A program made the translations under genes and the position numbers. A DNA stretch of 64,000 bases from Pedobacter sp. ok626 (GTDB lineage Bacteria; Bacteroidota; Bacteroidia; Sphingobacteriales; Sphingobacteriaceae): the NCBI RefSeq assembly GCF_900100435.1, contig NZ_FNEX01000020.1:1-64000 (forward strand), in the 5' to 3' direction. Below the pieces are notes generated by a model that was given only the letters and a program-made list of their open reading frames with translations, ran no database searches and had not been told where the DNA came from. Of this stretch, positions 35,401 to 44,095 are shown in pieces. How positions within the stretch are numbered: the stretch's first letter is position 1; every line of letters starts with the position of its first letter.

Positions 35401-35585
35401 ACCACACTATTCAGTACCACATCGGCATTGGCACCCTGATAGGAGGCTGATACCTGTACTGTTGGTGGTGCAATTTCTGGATATTGGGATACTGGCAGGG
35501 TGATTAAGCCCAATACCCCTAGTATTACAATGATAATGGATATTACCGTTGATAAAACTGGTCTTTCTATGAATTTCTTAAACAT
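32409..35585 (-). CDS. RND multidrug efflux transporter (HAE1 type)
   Basis: The 1058-residue inner-membrane pump has 12 membrane helices in two halves, large periplasmic loops and the HAE1 signature at the start (FIERPVLSTVISIIIVILG and LPVSQYPEIAPPTVQVSA). The proton-relay Asp pair lies in helix 4 (GIVVDDAIVVVEAV), and the second-half helix holds GLLAKNAILIVEFA. It exports drugs or other hydrophobic compounds with the adaptor and outer-membrane protein encoded beside it. The specificity cannot be read from the sequence. It sits between the adaptor gene (32 nt away) and the OMF gene (10 nt away). Confidence 0.96.
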   Translation of the reverse strand: MFKKFIERPVLSTVISIIIVILGVLGLITLPVSQYPEIAPPTVQVSASYQGANADVVLNSVVIPLEEQINGVEDMTYMTSSASNDGTATITINFKLGTNPDLAAVNVQNRVARASSLLPAEVTRSGVVTAKRQASNVLIFGIYSDSASYDQKFLQNYANINLIPQIKRVNGVGDATAFGLMDYSMRIWLKPDVMATYGLVPNDVSLALAEQNVEAAPGQFGEQGDQSFQYTLKYSGRLKNEVEFSNIIIKTAENGQILRLKDIARIELGAQSYASTVRFNGKPALGIAINQTAGSNAKDVIEGSIKILDQASLTFPKGVYYTSLVNVNDFLDASIEKVIHTLIEAFILVFIVVFIFLQDFRSTLIPAISVPVAILGTFFFLSLFGFTINLLTLFALVLAIGIVVDDAIVVVEAVHAKLDHGYKSAKKATIDAMEDITGAIISITLVMAAVFIPVSFIQGSSGVFYKQFGLTLAIAIILSAINALTLSPALCALLLKPHADDHGKKKNFMQRFYAAFNTSFDTMTNRYKRSVSFLARRKWLAGAGLALFTVVLIWTMNTTPKGFVPNEDLGTIMSDISLPPATSLEQTAIVIKQIDSIAHTIPEIKNSLTVVGRSMISGSGSSYGMVIGKLLPWNERKRDVKAIIGELFAKTANIKGARVIFFAPPTIQGFGTSGGFEFQLQDKTGGDINKFNTVGNEFLAALSKRPEIQYASTSFNPNFPQYQIDVNVATVKQAGLSVSDVLATLQGYYGGVYASNFNKYGKQYRVMYQADAPYRANQETLNNIYVRNSSGKMAPISNFITLKKVYGPQAISRFNLFTSIAVTGSPNPGYSSGDALKAVQEEAAIHLPSGFGYEFSGLSREEMSSGSQTIYIFLLCVIFVYFLLCAQYESYILPLAVLISLPIGLAGVFIFDKIFGVDNNIYTQITLIMLVGLLAKNAILIVEFAVDRRRKGMSIVSAAISGATARLRPILMTSFAFILGLLPLMLSTGVGAAGNKSIGTGAVGGMLIGTIFGIFVIPTLFIVFQSLQERVSNKSPFDEGYGPVQETIAFPEVDTREH

Positions 35586-35617
35586 ATATTCTATTTCAGC
35601 AGGTTATAAAAACCAGA

Positions 35618-36787
35618 TTATTTATTGTTAAGGTCAGCATAAACTGAGTCTGCATTTTTCTCTTCAGGTTTAATTTCCGAACCGTCTTTTAGAGATTGGA
35701 AGCCTTCTAGTACGATTTTATCGCCAACTTTCAGGCCTTTGGTTACTACATAGAAATTACCTTTTGTCAATTCCATTACTTCAATTTCTGTGTTTTTAAC
35801 CAGTCCTTTTTCATCCAGTACGTACACGAATTTTTTACCCTGTAAATCGATAGTAGATTTTTGAGGGATAAGAATTGCGTTTTCCAAATGTTGAGGGATG
35901 CGTACAGATGCACTTGCTCCGCTTCTTAAAAGATTTATTGGGTTTGGAAATGTAGCTCTTAAGCTTGCAGAACCTGTCCCTGTGTTGATCAATCCGTTTA
36001 TAGATTGCACTTTGCCGTTTTCAGCATAAGTTGTTCCATCGGCCAGTACCAATGAAACTGCTGGGATGTTTTTCAGCTTTGCTTCCAGGCTTGTGCCTTT
36101 GTATTGACGAGAAAAGTCTAAAAGCTGCTTCTCATTTAAAGAGAAATAAGCATATACTTTAGAGATGTTTGAGACTGTTGTTAACGGGCTGGCACTAGTA
36201 CTGCTTACCAAACTTCCAGTTTTAAAAGGAATGCTTCCTATTACTCCATCAACAGGGCTAGTAATGTGGGTATAGCCTAGGTTTACTTTTGCATTTACCA
36301 GTTCGGCTTTAGCTTGTGCCAATGCCGCTTTTCTGCTTTGCAGGGTTAGCATAGCTGCATCAAGGTCGTACTTACTGATGATGTCTTTCTCTACCAGTGG
36401 TTTTGTTTTATTCACTTGTAGTTGTGCTGCGTTTACATCGGCTTCAGCACTGCTTATTGCTGCAGATGCAGTTCTAACTTGCTGCTCGTATTGTGGCGCA
36501 TTGATGTTAAAAAGCGGCTGACCTTTCTTAACAGTAGCCCCCTCATCAACGAATATTTTTTCGATAAAGCCGTCAACTTTTGGTCTGATATCTACATTCT
36601 GAATTCCTTCTAATGTTGCAGGATAGTCTGTCTCTAATGAAGTAGATTGAGCAGCTAAAGCTACAACAGGATATGATTGTACCTGAGGGGCGGGAGGCCC
36701 GGCCTTTTTTTGATCGCCATTTCCACATGAAGCGATAATCAGCAATGCAGGAAGTAGTAGGTAAAGAGAGTGGATTCTAGTTTTCAT
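35618..36787 (-). CDS. RND efflux periplasmic adaptor, lipoprotein
   Basis: The 389-residue membrane-fusion protein has a lipoprotein signal (LLIIASCGNG, Cys near 21). The barrel-sandwich halves (YPATLEGIQNVDIRPKVDGFIEKIFVDEGATVKKGQPLF and VDGVIGSIPFKTGSLV) flank a long helical hairpin. A beta-barrel and membrane-proximal domain complete it. It bridges the RND pump to the OMF channel. It is the second gene of the operon, 18 nt after the TetR regulator. Confidence 0.95.
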   Translation of the reverse strand: MKTRIHSLYLLLPALLIIASCGNGDQKKAGPPAPQVQSYPVVALAAQSTSLETDYPATLEGIQNVDIRPKVDGFIEKIFVDEGATVKKGQPLFNINAPQYEQQVRTASAAISSAEADVNAAQLQVNKTKPLVEKDIISKYDLDAAMLTLQSRKAALAQAKAELVNAKVNLGYTHITSPVDGVIGSIPFKTGSLVSSTSASPLTTVSNISKVYAYFSLNEKQLLDFSRQYKGTSLEAKLKNIPAVSLVLADGTTYAENGKVQSINGLINTGTGSASLRATFPNPINLLRSGASASVRIPQHLENAILIPQKSTIDLQGKKFVYVLDEKGLVKNTEIEVMELTKGNFYVVTKGLKVGDKIVLEGFQSLKDGSEIKPEEKNADSVYADLNNK

Positions 36788-36805
36788 ATTTATATATTGT
36801 AGTAT

Positions 36806-37393
36806 TTAAGGGAATATTAGTTCAAAAATTAATTGTTTGCGTTCTTCCATCAAGGCGGTATATTCTTCATCATTCATGCCAAATAAAATTTTATTTAGGG
36901 GGGCAGTAACCAATGGGTAAGCCATTAAAGAGAAAAGATTAATGGTGAAATGTCTTGGGTTCATGGCTTTTATCGTTCCTTTGTCCATTTCCCGTTGTAT
37001 CTCTTCTAAAAAAGCATTTGCCTTTTGAGCCCTTGATCTTTTTGCACTGATGATATCGTGTCTATTCATTTCAGTAATGATAAACAGCTCGCGGTATGGG
37101 AAATGCATGGCTTCTTGAAGGAACATCGAAATGAGGTTCTCTATCTTTTGCTTAAATGGGACAGGAGCGTCCATTACCTCGTCGATCATCTTTAAAAAGG
37201 CTTCCTGGGCTTCATTAAATACCTGGTCGAATAAGGCATCCCGTGATCGGAAGTAATAATTTACAAGCGTACGATTTACACCGGCGGCGTCAGCAATCTC
37301 TTGTGTAGTAGCGTGAAACTTACCTTCGGCAAAAAATAGGTGCTTCGCCGTATTCTTAATTAACTGCTCAGTACCGGTATCTCTATTGGTCAT
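36806..37393 (-). CDS. TetR-family repressor of the efflux operon
   Basis: The 195-residue regulator has an N-terminal TetR helix-turn-helix (about 10-55; ATTQEIADAAGVNRTLVNYYFRSRDALF) and an all-helical ligand domain. A longer reading from 37564 is rejected, because it would run through the -7 box and operator-like palindrome at 37402-37428; the ATG at 37393 starts MTNRDTGTEQLI. It heads the tetR-MFP-RND-OMF operon, so it probably represses itself and the pump until a ligand binds. Identity as this operon's repressor is inferred from position. Confidence 0.92.
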   Translation of the reverse strand: MTNRDTGTEQLIKNTAKHLFFAEGKFHATTQEIADAAGVNRTLVNYYFRSRDALFDQVFNEAQEAFLKMIDEVMDAPVPFKQKIENLISMFLQEAMHFPYRELFIITEMNRHDIISAKRSRAQKANAFLEEIQREMDKGTIKAMNPRHFTINLFSLMAYPLVTAPLNKILFGMNDEEYTALMEERKQLIFELIFP

Positions 37394-37401
37394 TAAAATG
37401 A

Positions 37402-37428
37402 GTTTGACAAAATTGTTAAACAAAAGTA
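37402..37428 (-). promoter_or_regulatory. Efflux operon promoter and TetR operator candidate
   Basis: GTTTGACAA-AA-TTGTTAAAC (37402-37421) is an inverted repeat with one mismatch per arm pair. It directly abuts a -7 box that reads TACTTTTG on the minus strand (37428-37421). The -33 position reads GTTTT, a poor match. The palindrome lies between the -7 box and the tetR start, an autorepression layout. Confidence 0.58.
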
Positions 37429-37607
37429 TTAATCCAGTATTTAGATTAAAACATAGGAATGTAATGTTTAGGTTATGATCGGTTTTGTAACTAAATAATT
37501 GCAGAGAAGTAGGGGGGCAGAAATGAAGATCTTTTTCCGGGTTCCATATATTTTTATTCTGCATATATGAAAAAGTTAAAGCATATTAAAGAAATTTTCC
37601 AAACCCT

Positions 37608-38834
37608 ATGTATCTTCTAAAGACTATCATTGTAGCGACTTTTCTCTTAATATTTTTTTCGATAAGAAAATCTAAAGCTCAGGAATCTACTTCCAGGATT
37701 GTAAGCAGTTTGAATGAATTTATAAATCCAATAAAAACAATCAGTCCTGACAGTAACTTTTCTGACCTTGAAGTATTAAGAGAAAGCTTAAAGGATAAAA
37801 CCATTATTTCTTTAGGAGAGGCTACTCATGGAACCAGAGAATTTTTTCTTTATAAAGATGGGTTAATCCGTTTTCTTGTTTCTGAACTTGGTTATAAGGC
37901 GATAGCATTTGAAGCTGACTTCTCAGCCGTACAGAACCTGGATGATTATATCAATAGTAAAACAGAAAGTATAAATACAGGGCAGGGGGGCTTTCCATTG
38001 ATTCAAGAAACCAGAAGTATGTTAAGCTGGTTAAGGACCTATAATCAATCCAAAGCACCTGAAAATCGGGTTCATCTTTACGGATTAGAGGCAAGGGGCT
38101 TTAGTAACATATGTGGACAGATCCTAAATTCCTTAATAAGTTTACCTTCAGAAAATAGGGAATTATTAAGAAGAATTCAACAGACAAAGTACTTTGATTT
38201 AAGTACAAAAGATATTAACGGGGTTAGAGCGATCCTTCCCTATCTTTACAATGAAACTGATAAAGATAAAAATGGGTTAAACAGACATTGTGTGACAATG
38301 TTAGACCAGGTTGCAGACAATTACTTAAATCGTAAATTTGGTAAGCGAGACGAGTTTATGGCTGCCAATGCTACCTGGATATTGGAAAATACAAATAGTG
38401 ATAATCTTATAATTTGGGCACACAATGGCCATATATCCAAATCTGCCCTATTTAGAGGAGCATCATTAGGAACGTACTTATATCAGAAGTACAATACTGG
38501 ATACTTTGCGATTGCAACCGACTTTAATCAGGGAGAAGCAAGTGTATTTGTTAAAAAAAACGGGCGCATAACTTTGGGAAGTAAATTTTATCCAGAGGTT
38601 ACTTCAGCAAATGCTTATGAATATTATTTTAATCAATGCAAATTTCAGAATTTTATGATTAACATCAGTGCTTTAAATGGTCATGAAGTTTTGGTTCCTT
38701 TTTTCTCAAAAAATCTGAGTATGAAAATGGTAGGGGGAACAGACGGTCTTATAAGAATCAAACTGTCAATCTTGGAGAATTTCGATTTGATCGTCTTTTT
38801 AAACAAAACAACATCAGTAGATAACAAGAAGTAG
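37608..38834 (+). CDS. Erythromycin esterase family protein, exported
   Basis: The 408-residue protein has a signal peptide (about 1-24, ending SKAQ) and the erythromycin-esterase-like fold. The motifs IISLGEATHGTREFFLYKDGLIRFL, AIAFEAD, LIIWAHNGHISK and a GTYL segment hold the conserved Glu/His residues. True Ere enzymes open the macrolide ring, but many family members have unknown substrates, so resistance is not established. It is divergent from the tetR-RND efflux operon, a suggestive neighbour. The signal peptide places it in the periplasm, unlike the cytoplasmic clinical Ere enzymes. It converges with cmk across 10 nt. Confidence 0.85.
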   Translation: MYLLKTIIVATFLLIFFSIRKSKAQESTSRIVSSLNEFINPIKTISPDSNFSDLEVLRESLKDKTIISLGEATHGTREFFLYKDGLIRFLVSELGYKAIAFEADFSAVQNLDDYINSKTESINTGQGGFPLIQETRSMLSWLRTYNQSKAPENRVHLYGLEARGFSNICGQILNSLISLPSENRELLRRIQQTKYFDLSTKDINGVRAILPYLYNETDKDKNGLNRHCVTMLDQVADNYLNRKFGKRDEFMAANATWILENTNSDNLIIWAHNGHISKSALFRGASLGTYLYQKYNTGYFAIATDFNQGEASVFVKKNGRITLGSKFYPEVTSANAYEYYFNQCKFQNFMINISALNGHEVLVPFFSKNLSMKMVGGTDGLIRIKLSILENFDLIVFLNKTTSVDNKK

Positions 38835-38844
38835 ATCGAAAACT

Positions 38845-39522
38845 TTAAGGCAACTGCTGATGCACCATATCCAGTGCAAAATCAAGCTGCTCTGCTTCTG
38901 TAAGCTCGGTGTTATCTAAGATAATCGCATCATCAGCCCTGGTTAGCGGACTTTCCTCACGAGTAGTATCAGCATAATCCCTATGTGCAAGATTCTCAAA
39001 AACATCTTCCAGACTAGTAGTCGTATCACCTTTGCTCTTTAACTCCTTATAACGACGTTCTGCTCTTATTTTAGGATCAGCAGTCATGAAAAATTTAACC
39101 GGGGCATCAGGAAACACAGTTGTACCAATATCACGACCATCCATCACTATGTTTTTGGATTTTCCCATCCGTTGTTGCTGTCTTACCATTTCCTTGCGCA
39201 CACGTTTGTTTGCTGAAACTTCACTTACCGTTTCGGAAACTGGCATTTGTCTGATTTCTTCAGATACCTCTTCACCGTTAAGGGTAATGTGTGACTGATA
39301 ATCTTGAGAATGAAAGTTCAATTCTATATGTTCAAGAGCAGAAGCTACTGCTTCCGGATCATTTACATTAACATGATTACGAATAAAGTATAAAGTTACG
39401 GCGCGGTACATCGCTCCGCTGTCAATATAAATAAAGCCCAGTTTTTTAGCTAGTGCTTTGGCCAGTGTGCTTTTTCCACAAGATGAATAGCCATCTATAG
39501 CTACAACGAGGTTTTTTCTCAT
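38845..39522 (-). CDS. cmk: Cytidylate kinase
   Basis: The 225-residue enzyme phosphorylates CMP and dCMP with ATP. The P-loop GYSSCGKSTLAKAL opens the protein; SGAMYRAVTLY, MDGRDIGTTVFPDA and RAERRYKEL are the CMP-binding and lid motifs of bacterial Cmk. Length and motifs are normal. It is transcribed away from the divergent arfB-like gene and converges with the esterase-like gene. Confidence 0.95.
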   Translation of the reverse strand: MRKNLVVAIDGYSSCGKSTLAKALAKKLGFIYIDSGAMYRAVTLYFIRNHVNVNDPEAVASALEHIELNFHSQDYQSHITLNGEEVSEEIRQMPVSETVSEVSANKRVRKEMVRQQQRMGKSKNIVMDGRDIGTTVFPDAPVKFFMTADPKIRAERRYKELKSKGDTTTSLEDVFENLAHRDYADTTREESPLTRADDAIILDNTELTEAEQLDFALDMVHQQLP

Positions 39523-39603
39523 AGGCCAGCAAAGTTAATATTTTGGGGAATTGTTTAGTATGAAATTTTTATTAAATCCTAAACATATGTTTATGTTTGC
39601 AAC

Positions 39604-40014
39604 ATGTTACCTAGTAGAGAAGACATATTAAAAGCCGTTACGTTCAAAACTTCACGTAGTGGGGGCAAAGGTGGACAAAATGTAAACAAGGTTTCCAGCA
39701 AAGTAGAACTAATCTTTAACATAGCTGAAGCACCATTTTTTACAGATGAAGAGCGCATATTACTAACCGAAAGACTGGAAGGACGCATGGATCAGGATGG
39801 CAATATCCATGTGATATCGCAAGAAGACAGAAGTCAACTCTTAAACAAGGAAAAGACGATTGCCAAATTGCTCATTTTACTTAAGGCAGGCTTGCATGTA
39901 CAGAAAAAGAGGAAGCCGACTAAAATCCCCAAAGCTGTAATCAGGAAAAGACTAGAAAACAAGCAATCTATGGCTACTAAAAAAGAATCGAGAAAACGTC
40001 CTCAGTTAGACTAA
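39604..40014 (+). CDS. arfB: Peptidyl-tRNA hydrolase ArfB-like (release-factor domain)
   Basis: The 136-residue protein has a class I release-factor catalytic domain with the GGQ motif at residues 23-25 (SGGKGGQNVNK) and a basic C-terminal tail (KKRKPTKIPKAVIRKRL) that in ArfB/YaeJ enters the empty mRNA channel of stalled ribosomes. It frees nascent chains from non-stop complexes. A -7-like TATGTTTG (39592-39599) sits only 5 nt before the ATG, so the mRNA may be nearly leaderless. The symbol follows the family; orthology was not tested. Confidence 0.9.
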   Translation: MLPSREDILKAVTFKTSRSGGKGGQNVNKVSSKVELIFNIAEAPFFTDEERILLTERLEGRMDQDGNIHVISQEDRSQLLNKEKTIAKLLILLKAGLHVQKKRKPTKIPKAVIRKRLENKQSMATKKESRKRPQLD

Positions 40015-40036
40015 AATTAGCATTGGCGTCCAAGTA

Positions 40037-40990
40037 TTAGTTAAAGCGATAAAATAGGCTGATTGAGCCGTATTGATGTGCTTTAGCAGTACTCTTTACC
40101 TCCTTAGTTTTAAAGATCATCCCGAAATCGAAAGTAAACCGCTGTGAGCTGTAATTGAAACCAATTTGTTGTGCAAATACAATAGGTTTAATACCAAAAG
40201 TAACCGGATCATTGTCGTTAAACATACTGCCCTGAATAGTGGCATCGTAAGCCACAACGTTTAACTGAGGTTTTGCATAAAAGAATACCTCTCTTTTTAC
40301 CAGCGCTTTAGTTTTTGGATTGTTGCCAATCACGGCATTGGTATAGGCCGAGTTAAAAAGCTGGTTAAGTCCACCTGCTCTGAATAAAATACCGGCACCC
40401 GCACCGTTAAATGTAGTTCCCGCATTGGCATAGCCTTCAAATGAAAAATCTGTTGCATTGTTTGAAGAACGGTGTAGCAACCTGGTGTATTGAGCAGAAA
40501 GGTTTAAGGTTACCGCATTTTTGATTTGGTATTCCCAACCGCCCAGTTCGTAAAAGCCAACGGTATTGTGTAATAATTTCTGTCCATCTTCAGCAAGCGA
40601 ATTAGGACCTGTGGCGCCTATTTCTGCACTAACTTTTAGAATACGCTCATTGGTATGAAACCAGCTTAAGGCTCCGCCCGCGTATAGGTAACCTGCAAAT
40701 GGACGGTCTTGTCTGGCCGGATCTGGTGCATAGCCAGAGTAGGGGTTGTATATTTCTTGTCCAGCAGTAATTTCATAAGTCTTTTTTTCTAATCCTTCTT
40801 TTAACTGCTGTTGGTTCAACGCTCTCCTGAAATGTATAAATAATCCGTTGGTATAATACCTGTCGGAACCCTGTGCCAGATAGGAGTCATTGTCGCTACG
40901 GAAGCCAAATTCATTCTTATAAGTTTGGGCGTAAGTATTGAAAAAAAGACAGGTACCCAACAGTGCGAAAAATATTTTTTTGGAGATCAT
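40037..40990 (-). CDS. LpxR-like lipid A deacylase family protein
   Basis: The 317-residue protein has a signal peptide (about 1-21, ending TYAQ) and a beta-barrel of the DUF2219/LpxR family. The N-terminal signature NEFGFRSDNDSYLAQGSDRYYTNG carries the Asn/Asp pair equivalent to the LpxR catalytic and Ca-binding region, and RPFAGYLYAGG follows. LpxR removes the 3'-acyloxyacyl group from lipid A in the outer membrane. Whether this homologue does so on Bacteroidota lipid A is inferred. It converges with the arfB-like gene. Confidence 0.85.
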   Translation of the reverse strand: MISKKIFFALLGTCLFFNTYAQTYKNEFGFRSDNDSYLAQGSDRYYTNGLFIHFRRALNQQQLKEGLEKKTYEITAGQEIYNPYSGYAPDPARQDRPFAGYLYAGGALSWFHTNERILKVSAEIGATGPNSLAEDGQKLLHNTVGFYELGGWEYQIKNAVTLNLSAQYTRLLHRSSNNATDFSFEGYANAGTTFNGAGAGILFRAGGLNQLFNSAYTNAVIGNNPKTKALVKREVFFYAKPQLNVVAYDATIQGSMFNDNDPVTFGIKPIVFAQQIGFNYSSQRFTFDFGMIFKTKEVKSTAKAHQYGSISLFYRFN

Positions 40991-41008
40991 TTGACGTATT
41001 TAAAAAAG

Positions 41009-41038
41009 AAAAACTCCGGTAAATGTACCGAAGTTTTT
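41009..41038. terminator. Terminator between barrel gene and LpxR-like gene
   Basis: AAAAACTCCGGTA pairs with TACCGAAGTTTTT (one mismatch) around AATG, 20 nt after the stop of the 41059-41559 gene on the minus strand. Confidence 0.78.
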
Positions 41039-41058
41039 ATGCTGTTTTATATGAATAC

Positions 41059-41559
41059 TTAAAATGTGTAGCCAAGACTTACTCCTACATAATAAGGAAT
41101 AAAGTAGTTGCTGGTAAAAACAGGTGTGAAACCTGCCCGTAGCGCGAACCCTGAATCAACCGGTTGTAACCGGTACATGAAACTCATGGTACCAATAAAA
41201 GCACTTCCTGATTCGTTATTGTCATCATCAGACAAGAAGTCGTCACCAAGCTTTGCAGAGCCATAAGTTGTTCCCAAGCCGATCTCAAAAAAGTTTTTTC
41301 CTTTTCCAAGCAGATAATTCAGCGAAACTGGTATAGTGGTTACACTGGTACCGTCAATAGCTACATATCCGATACCTACCCTTCCGCCCAGACCATCGCG
41401 TCTATTGCCAAAGCGCGTATCGTAATTGGCGGAGAACAGGATTCCCTGGCCACCAATTTCTACAAATACATTTTGCGCTCTTGAAGTACTTTCCTGAGCT
41501 TCTGCCGAGTTTGATAAGGCACACATCCCCAAGAGCATTAATAATAAAATCCTTTTCAT
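41059..41559 (-). CDS. Small outer-membrane beta-barrel protein, unknown function
   Basis: The 166-residue product has a signal peptide (about 1-21, ending AEAQ). Alternating hydrophobic strands rich in Gly and aromatic residues follow, ending VSLGYTF, consistent with an 8-stranded outer-membrane barrel. I do not recognise a specific family. It lies 41 nt downstream of lon in the same direction, with a terminator after it, so it may be part of the lon transcript and thus of its stress response. Confidence 0.75.
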   Translation of the reverse strand: MKRILLLMLLGMCALSNSAEAQESTSRAQNVFVEIGGQGILFSANYDTRFGNRRDGLGGRVGIGYVAIDGTSVTTIPVSLNYLLGKGKNFFEIGLGTTYGSAKLGDDFLSDDDNNESGSAFIGTMSFMYRLQPVDSGFALRAGFTPVFTSNYFIPYYVGVSLGYTF

Positions 41560-41600
41560 TAATTTGTTGTTTGATTAGGGAACAATAATAGTAAAAAGAA

Positions 41601-44072
41601 TTATTTTTCTTCCGATCTTAATTTAATGCTCAGATTCTGAGGATTTTTCACTTTCTCTTTAGTCAAAGCCAATTCAATCACCTCTTTCATTTCTGTAACA
41701 TAATGGAAATTAAGATCCTTGATGTAGCTTTCTTTGATTTCTAGAATATCCTTCCTGTTTGATTTACATAAAATGATATCTTTTATGTTTGCACGCTTAG
41801 CAGCAAGTATTTTTTCTTTGATACCACCCACAGGTAATACCTTACCTCTAAGTGTAATCTCACCAGTCATGGCCAGGTTAGATTTTACTTTACGTTGAGT
41901 AAAGGCTGAGGTTAGCGCAGTAAGCATCGTTATACCTGCCGAAGGGCCATCTTTAGGCGTAGCACCTGCAGGAACGTGAACATGTACATCAAACTGATCA
42001 AATAGTGCGTATTCAATACCAAAAGTATCAGCATGAGCACGTAAGTAAGCAAGTGCAATAACAGCCGACTCCTTCATCACCTCACCCAGATTTCCTGTAA
42101 GGGTTAATTTTCCTTTACCCGGACTTAAGCTAGCTTCAATAAATAGGATATCACCACCTACAGATGTCCAGGCTAAACCAGTTACCACACCAGCAACTTC
42201 ATTGCCTTCATATAAGTCTTTGTCGTATATTGGAGCGCCTAAAATACGTTCTACGTCATCATTAGTCAGGTTTGGATCATAGGTTTCTTCCATAGCAATT
42301 TTAGTAGCTACACCTCTTACCAGCGATCCAATCTTTTTCTCCAATCCACGTACACCAGATTCTCTGGTATAATCCTCAATTACTTTTTCAATTAAGGAGC
42401 TTTTTAAAGCAATATCCTTGTTCTTTATGCCGTGTATATCCTTTTGCTTAGGTAAAAGGTATTTTTTAGCAATTTCTATCTTCTCCTCAATCGTATAACC
42501 ATTTACTTCAATAATCTCCATACGGTCTAACAAGGCCGGTTGGATAGAGCTTAGTGAGTTGGCAGTGGCTATAAATAAAACATGAGACAAGTCATAATCA
42601 GCTTCTACATAATGATCATTAAACGCACTATTTTGTTCTGGATCTAATACCTCAAGCAATGCAGAAGAAGGATCGCCTCTAAAGTCAGCTCCTACTTTAT
42701 CAATCTCATCCAGTACAAAAACTGGATTGGCAGCACCTGCTTTTTTGATGGATTGAATGATACGGCCCGGCATAGCGCCGATATAAGTTTTTCTATGACC
42801 ACGGATTTCAGCCTCATCTCTGATACCGCCCAACGCCATACGTACGTATTTGCGGTTTAGTGCTTTGGCAATGGATTTTCCTAAAGAGGTTTTACCAACT
42901 CCCGGAGGGCCTACCAAACAAAGGATAGGGGCTTTCATATCGCGTTTTAATTTTAGCACCGCTAAATATTCTATAATACGCTGTTTTACTTTTTCTAATC
43001 CAAAATGATCTTTATCAAGTACACGTTGTGCGCGTTTTAAGTCGAAATTGTCTTTGGTAAAATCATTCCAAGGCAAGTCTAATAGTAGTTCCAGATAGTT
43101 GATCTGTACCGAATAATCAGGTGCAGCAGGGTTCATTCGACCCAATTTCTCTAGTTCTTTATTAAAGTGCGTCGCAACTAAAGGTCCCCATTTTTTCTTC
43201 TTCGCGCGGGTTTCCAGCGCTTCATATTCCAGGTCTGATGAGTTGCCACCTAGTTCTTCCTGAATAGTTTTTAGCTGCTGGTTTAAGAAATAATCTCTTT
43301 GTTGTTTATCAAGATCTACACGTACTTTGCTCTGAATTTGATTCTTCAGCTCAAGCATTTGAAGTTCAAGCGTCAACAACTCCATTACCATCATTGCACG
43401 TTCGCGCAAATTTGTCATTTCCAGCATTTTTTGCTTATCAGCAACATCTGCATTCATGTTTGAAGAGATGAAGTTGATCAGGAAAGAAGTGCTTTCTATG
43501 TTTTTAAGCGCGATACCCGCTTCACTTGGAATATTAGGTGATAACTGGATGATCTGACTGGACATTTCCTTAATAGAGGCTACCAAGGCTTTAAATTCTT
43601 TATCAGCTTTAAATTTGGACTCCTCGAATTTGCTGATACTTACTTTAATATATGGCTCAGACTGTACCTCTTCTAATACCCGGAAGCGTTGCTTGCCCTG
43701 TATAATTACAGTAATATTGCCATCAGGCATTTGCAGCATTTTGATAATATGCGCTACCGTACCTACACTATTCAATTCCTCGAATGTTGGATCTTCGATA
43801 GAAACATCGCGTTGAGAAACAACACCAATGATTCTGTCGCCCTTATAAGCCTCTTTGATTAGTTTTATGGATTTATCTCTACCTACAGTAATAGGGATTA
43901 CTACACCCGGGAAAAGTACAGTATTCCTAAGTGGAAGAATTGGTAGAATTTCTGGAGTTTCTTCATTGTTCATCTCATCTTCATCTTGTTGAGACATCAA
44001 CGGAAAGAATTCAGTATCTTCATTTATGATGGGTAGTGCGTTGCTAAAATCGAATTGATCTCTTTTACTCAT
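41601..44072 (-). CDS. lon: ATP-dependent protease La (Lon)
   Basis: The 823-residue protein has a LON N-domain (about 40-240), a coiled-coil segment and an AAA+ module with Walker A GPPGVGKT at 388-395 and the FVLDEIDKVG Walker B. The serine-lysine protease domain has catalytic Ser711 in KDGPSAG and, by alignment with E. coli Lon, Lys754 in GGIKEK. It degrades misfolded and regulatory proteins. An acidic N-terminal extension of about 40 residues precedes the LON domain. A sigma-54-like -24/-12 promoter and a leader hairpin lie upstream. Confidence 0.97.
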   Translation of the reverse strand: MSKRDQFDFSNALPIINEDTEFFPLMSQQDEDEMNNEETPEILPILPLRNTVLFPGVVIPITVGRDKSIKLIKEAYKGDRIIGVVSQRDVSIEDPTFEELNSVGTVAHIIKMLQMPDGNITVIIQGKQRFRVLEEVQSEPYIKVSISKFEESKFKADKEFKALVASIKEMSSQIIQLSPNIPSEAGIALKNIESTSFLINFISSNMNADVADKQKMLEMTNLRERAMMVMELLTLELQMLELKNQIQSKVRVDLDKQQRDYFLNQQLKTIQEELGGNSSDLEYEALETRAKKKKWGPLVATHFNKELEKLGRMNPAAPDYSVQINYLELLLDLPWNDFTKDNFDLKRAQRVLDKDHFGLEKVKQRIIEYLAVLKLKRDMKAPILCLVGPPGVGKTSLGKSIAKALNRKYVRMALGGIRDEAEIRGHRKTYIGAMPGRIIQSIKKAGAANPVFVLDEIDKVGADFRGDPSSALLEVLDPEQNSAFNDHYVEADYDLSHVLFIATANSLSSIQPALLDRMEIIEVNGYTIEEKIEIAKKYLLPKQKDIHGIKNKDIALKSSLIEKVIEDYTRESGVRGLEKKIGSLVRGVATKIAMEETYDPNLTNDDVERILGAPIYDKDLYEGNEVAGVVTGLAWTSVGGDILFIEASLSPGKGKLTLTGNLGEVMKESAVIALAYLRAHADTFGIEYALFDQFDVHVHVPAGATPKDGPSAGITMLTALTSAFTQRKVKSNLAMTGEITLRGKVLPVGGIKEKILAAKRANIKDIILCKSNRKDILEIKESYIKDLNFHYVTEMKEVIELALTKEKVKNPQNLSIKLRSEEK

Positions 44073-44095
44073 TAAAATAAGTCTTTCTTAAATAA

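Noticed and set aside
36806..37564. Longer TetR reading from 37564
   Set aside because: The extra 57 codons run through the promoter -7 box and operator-like palindrome and have no TetR similarity.
37608..38834. Confirmed macrolide resistance gene
   Set aside because: The erythromycin esterase family includes many proteins of unknown substrate, and this one is exported. The family call is kept without a resistance claim.
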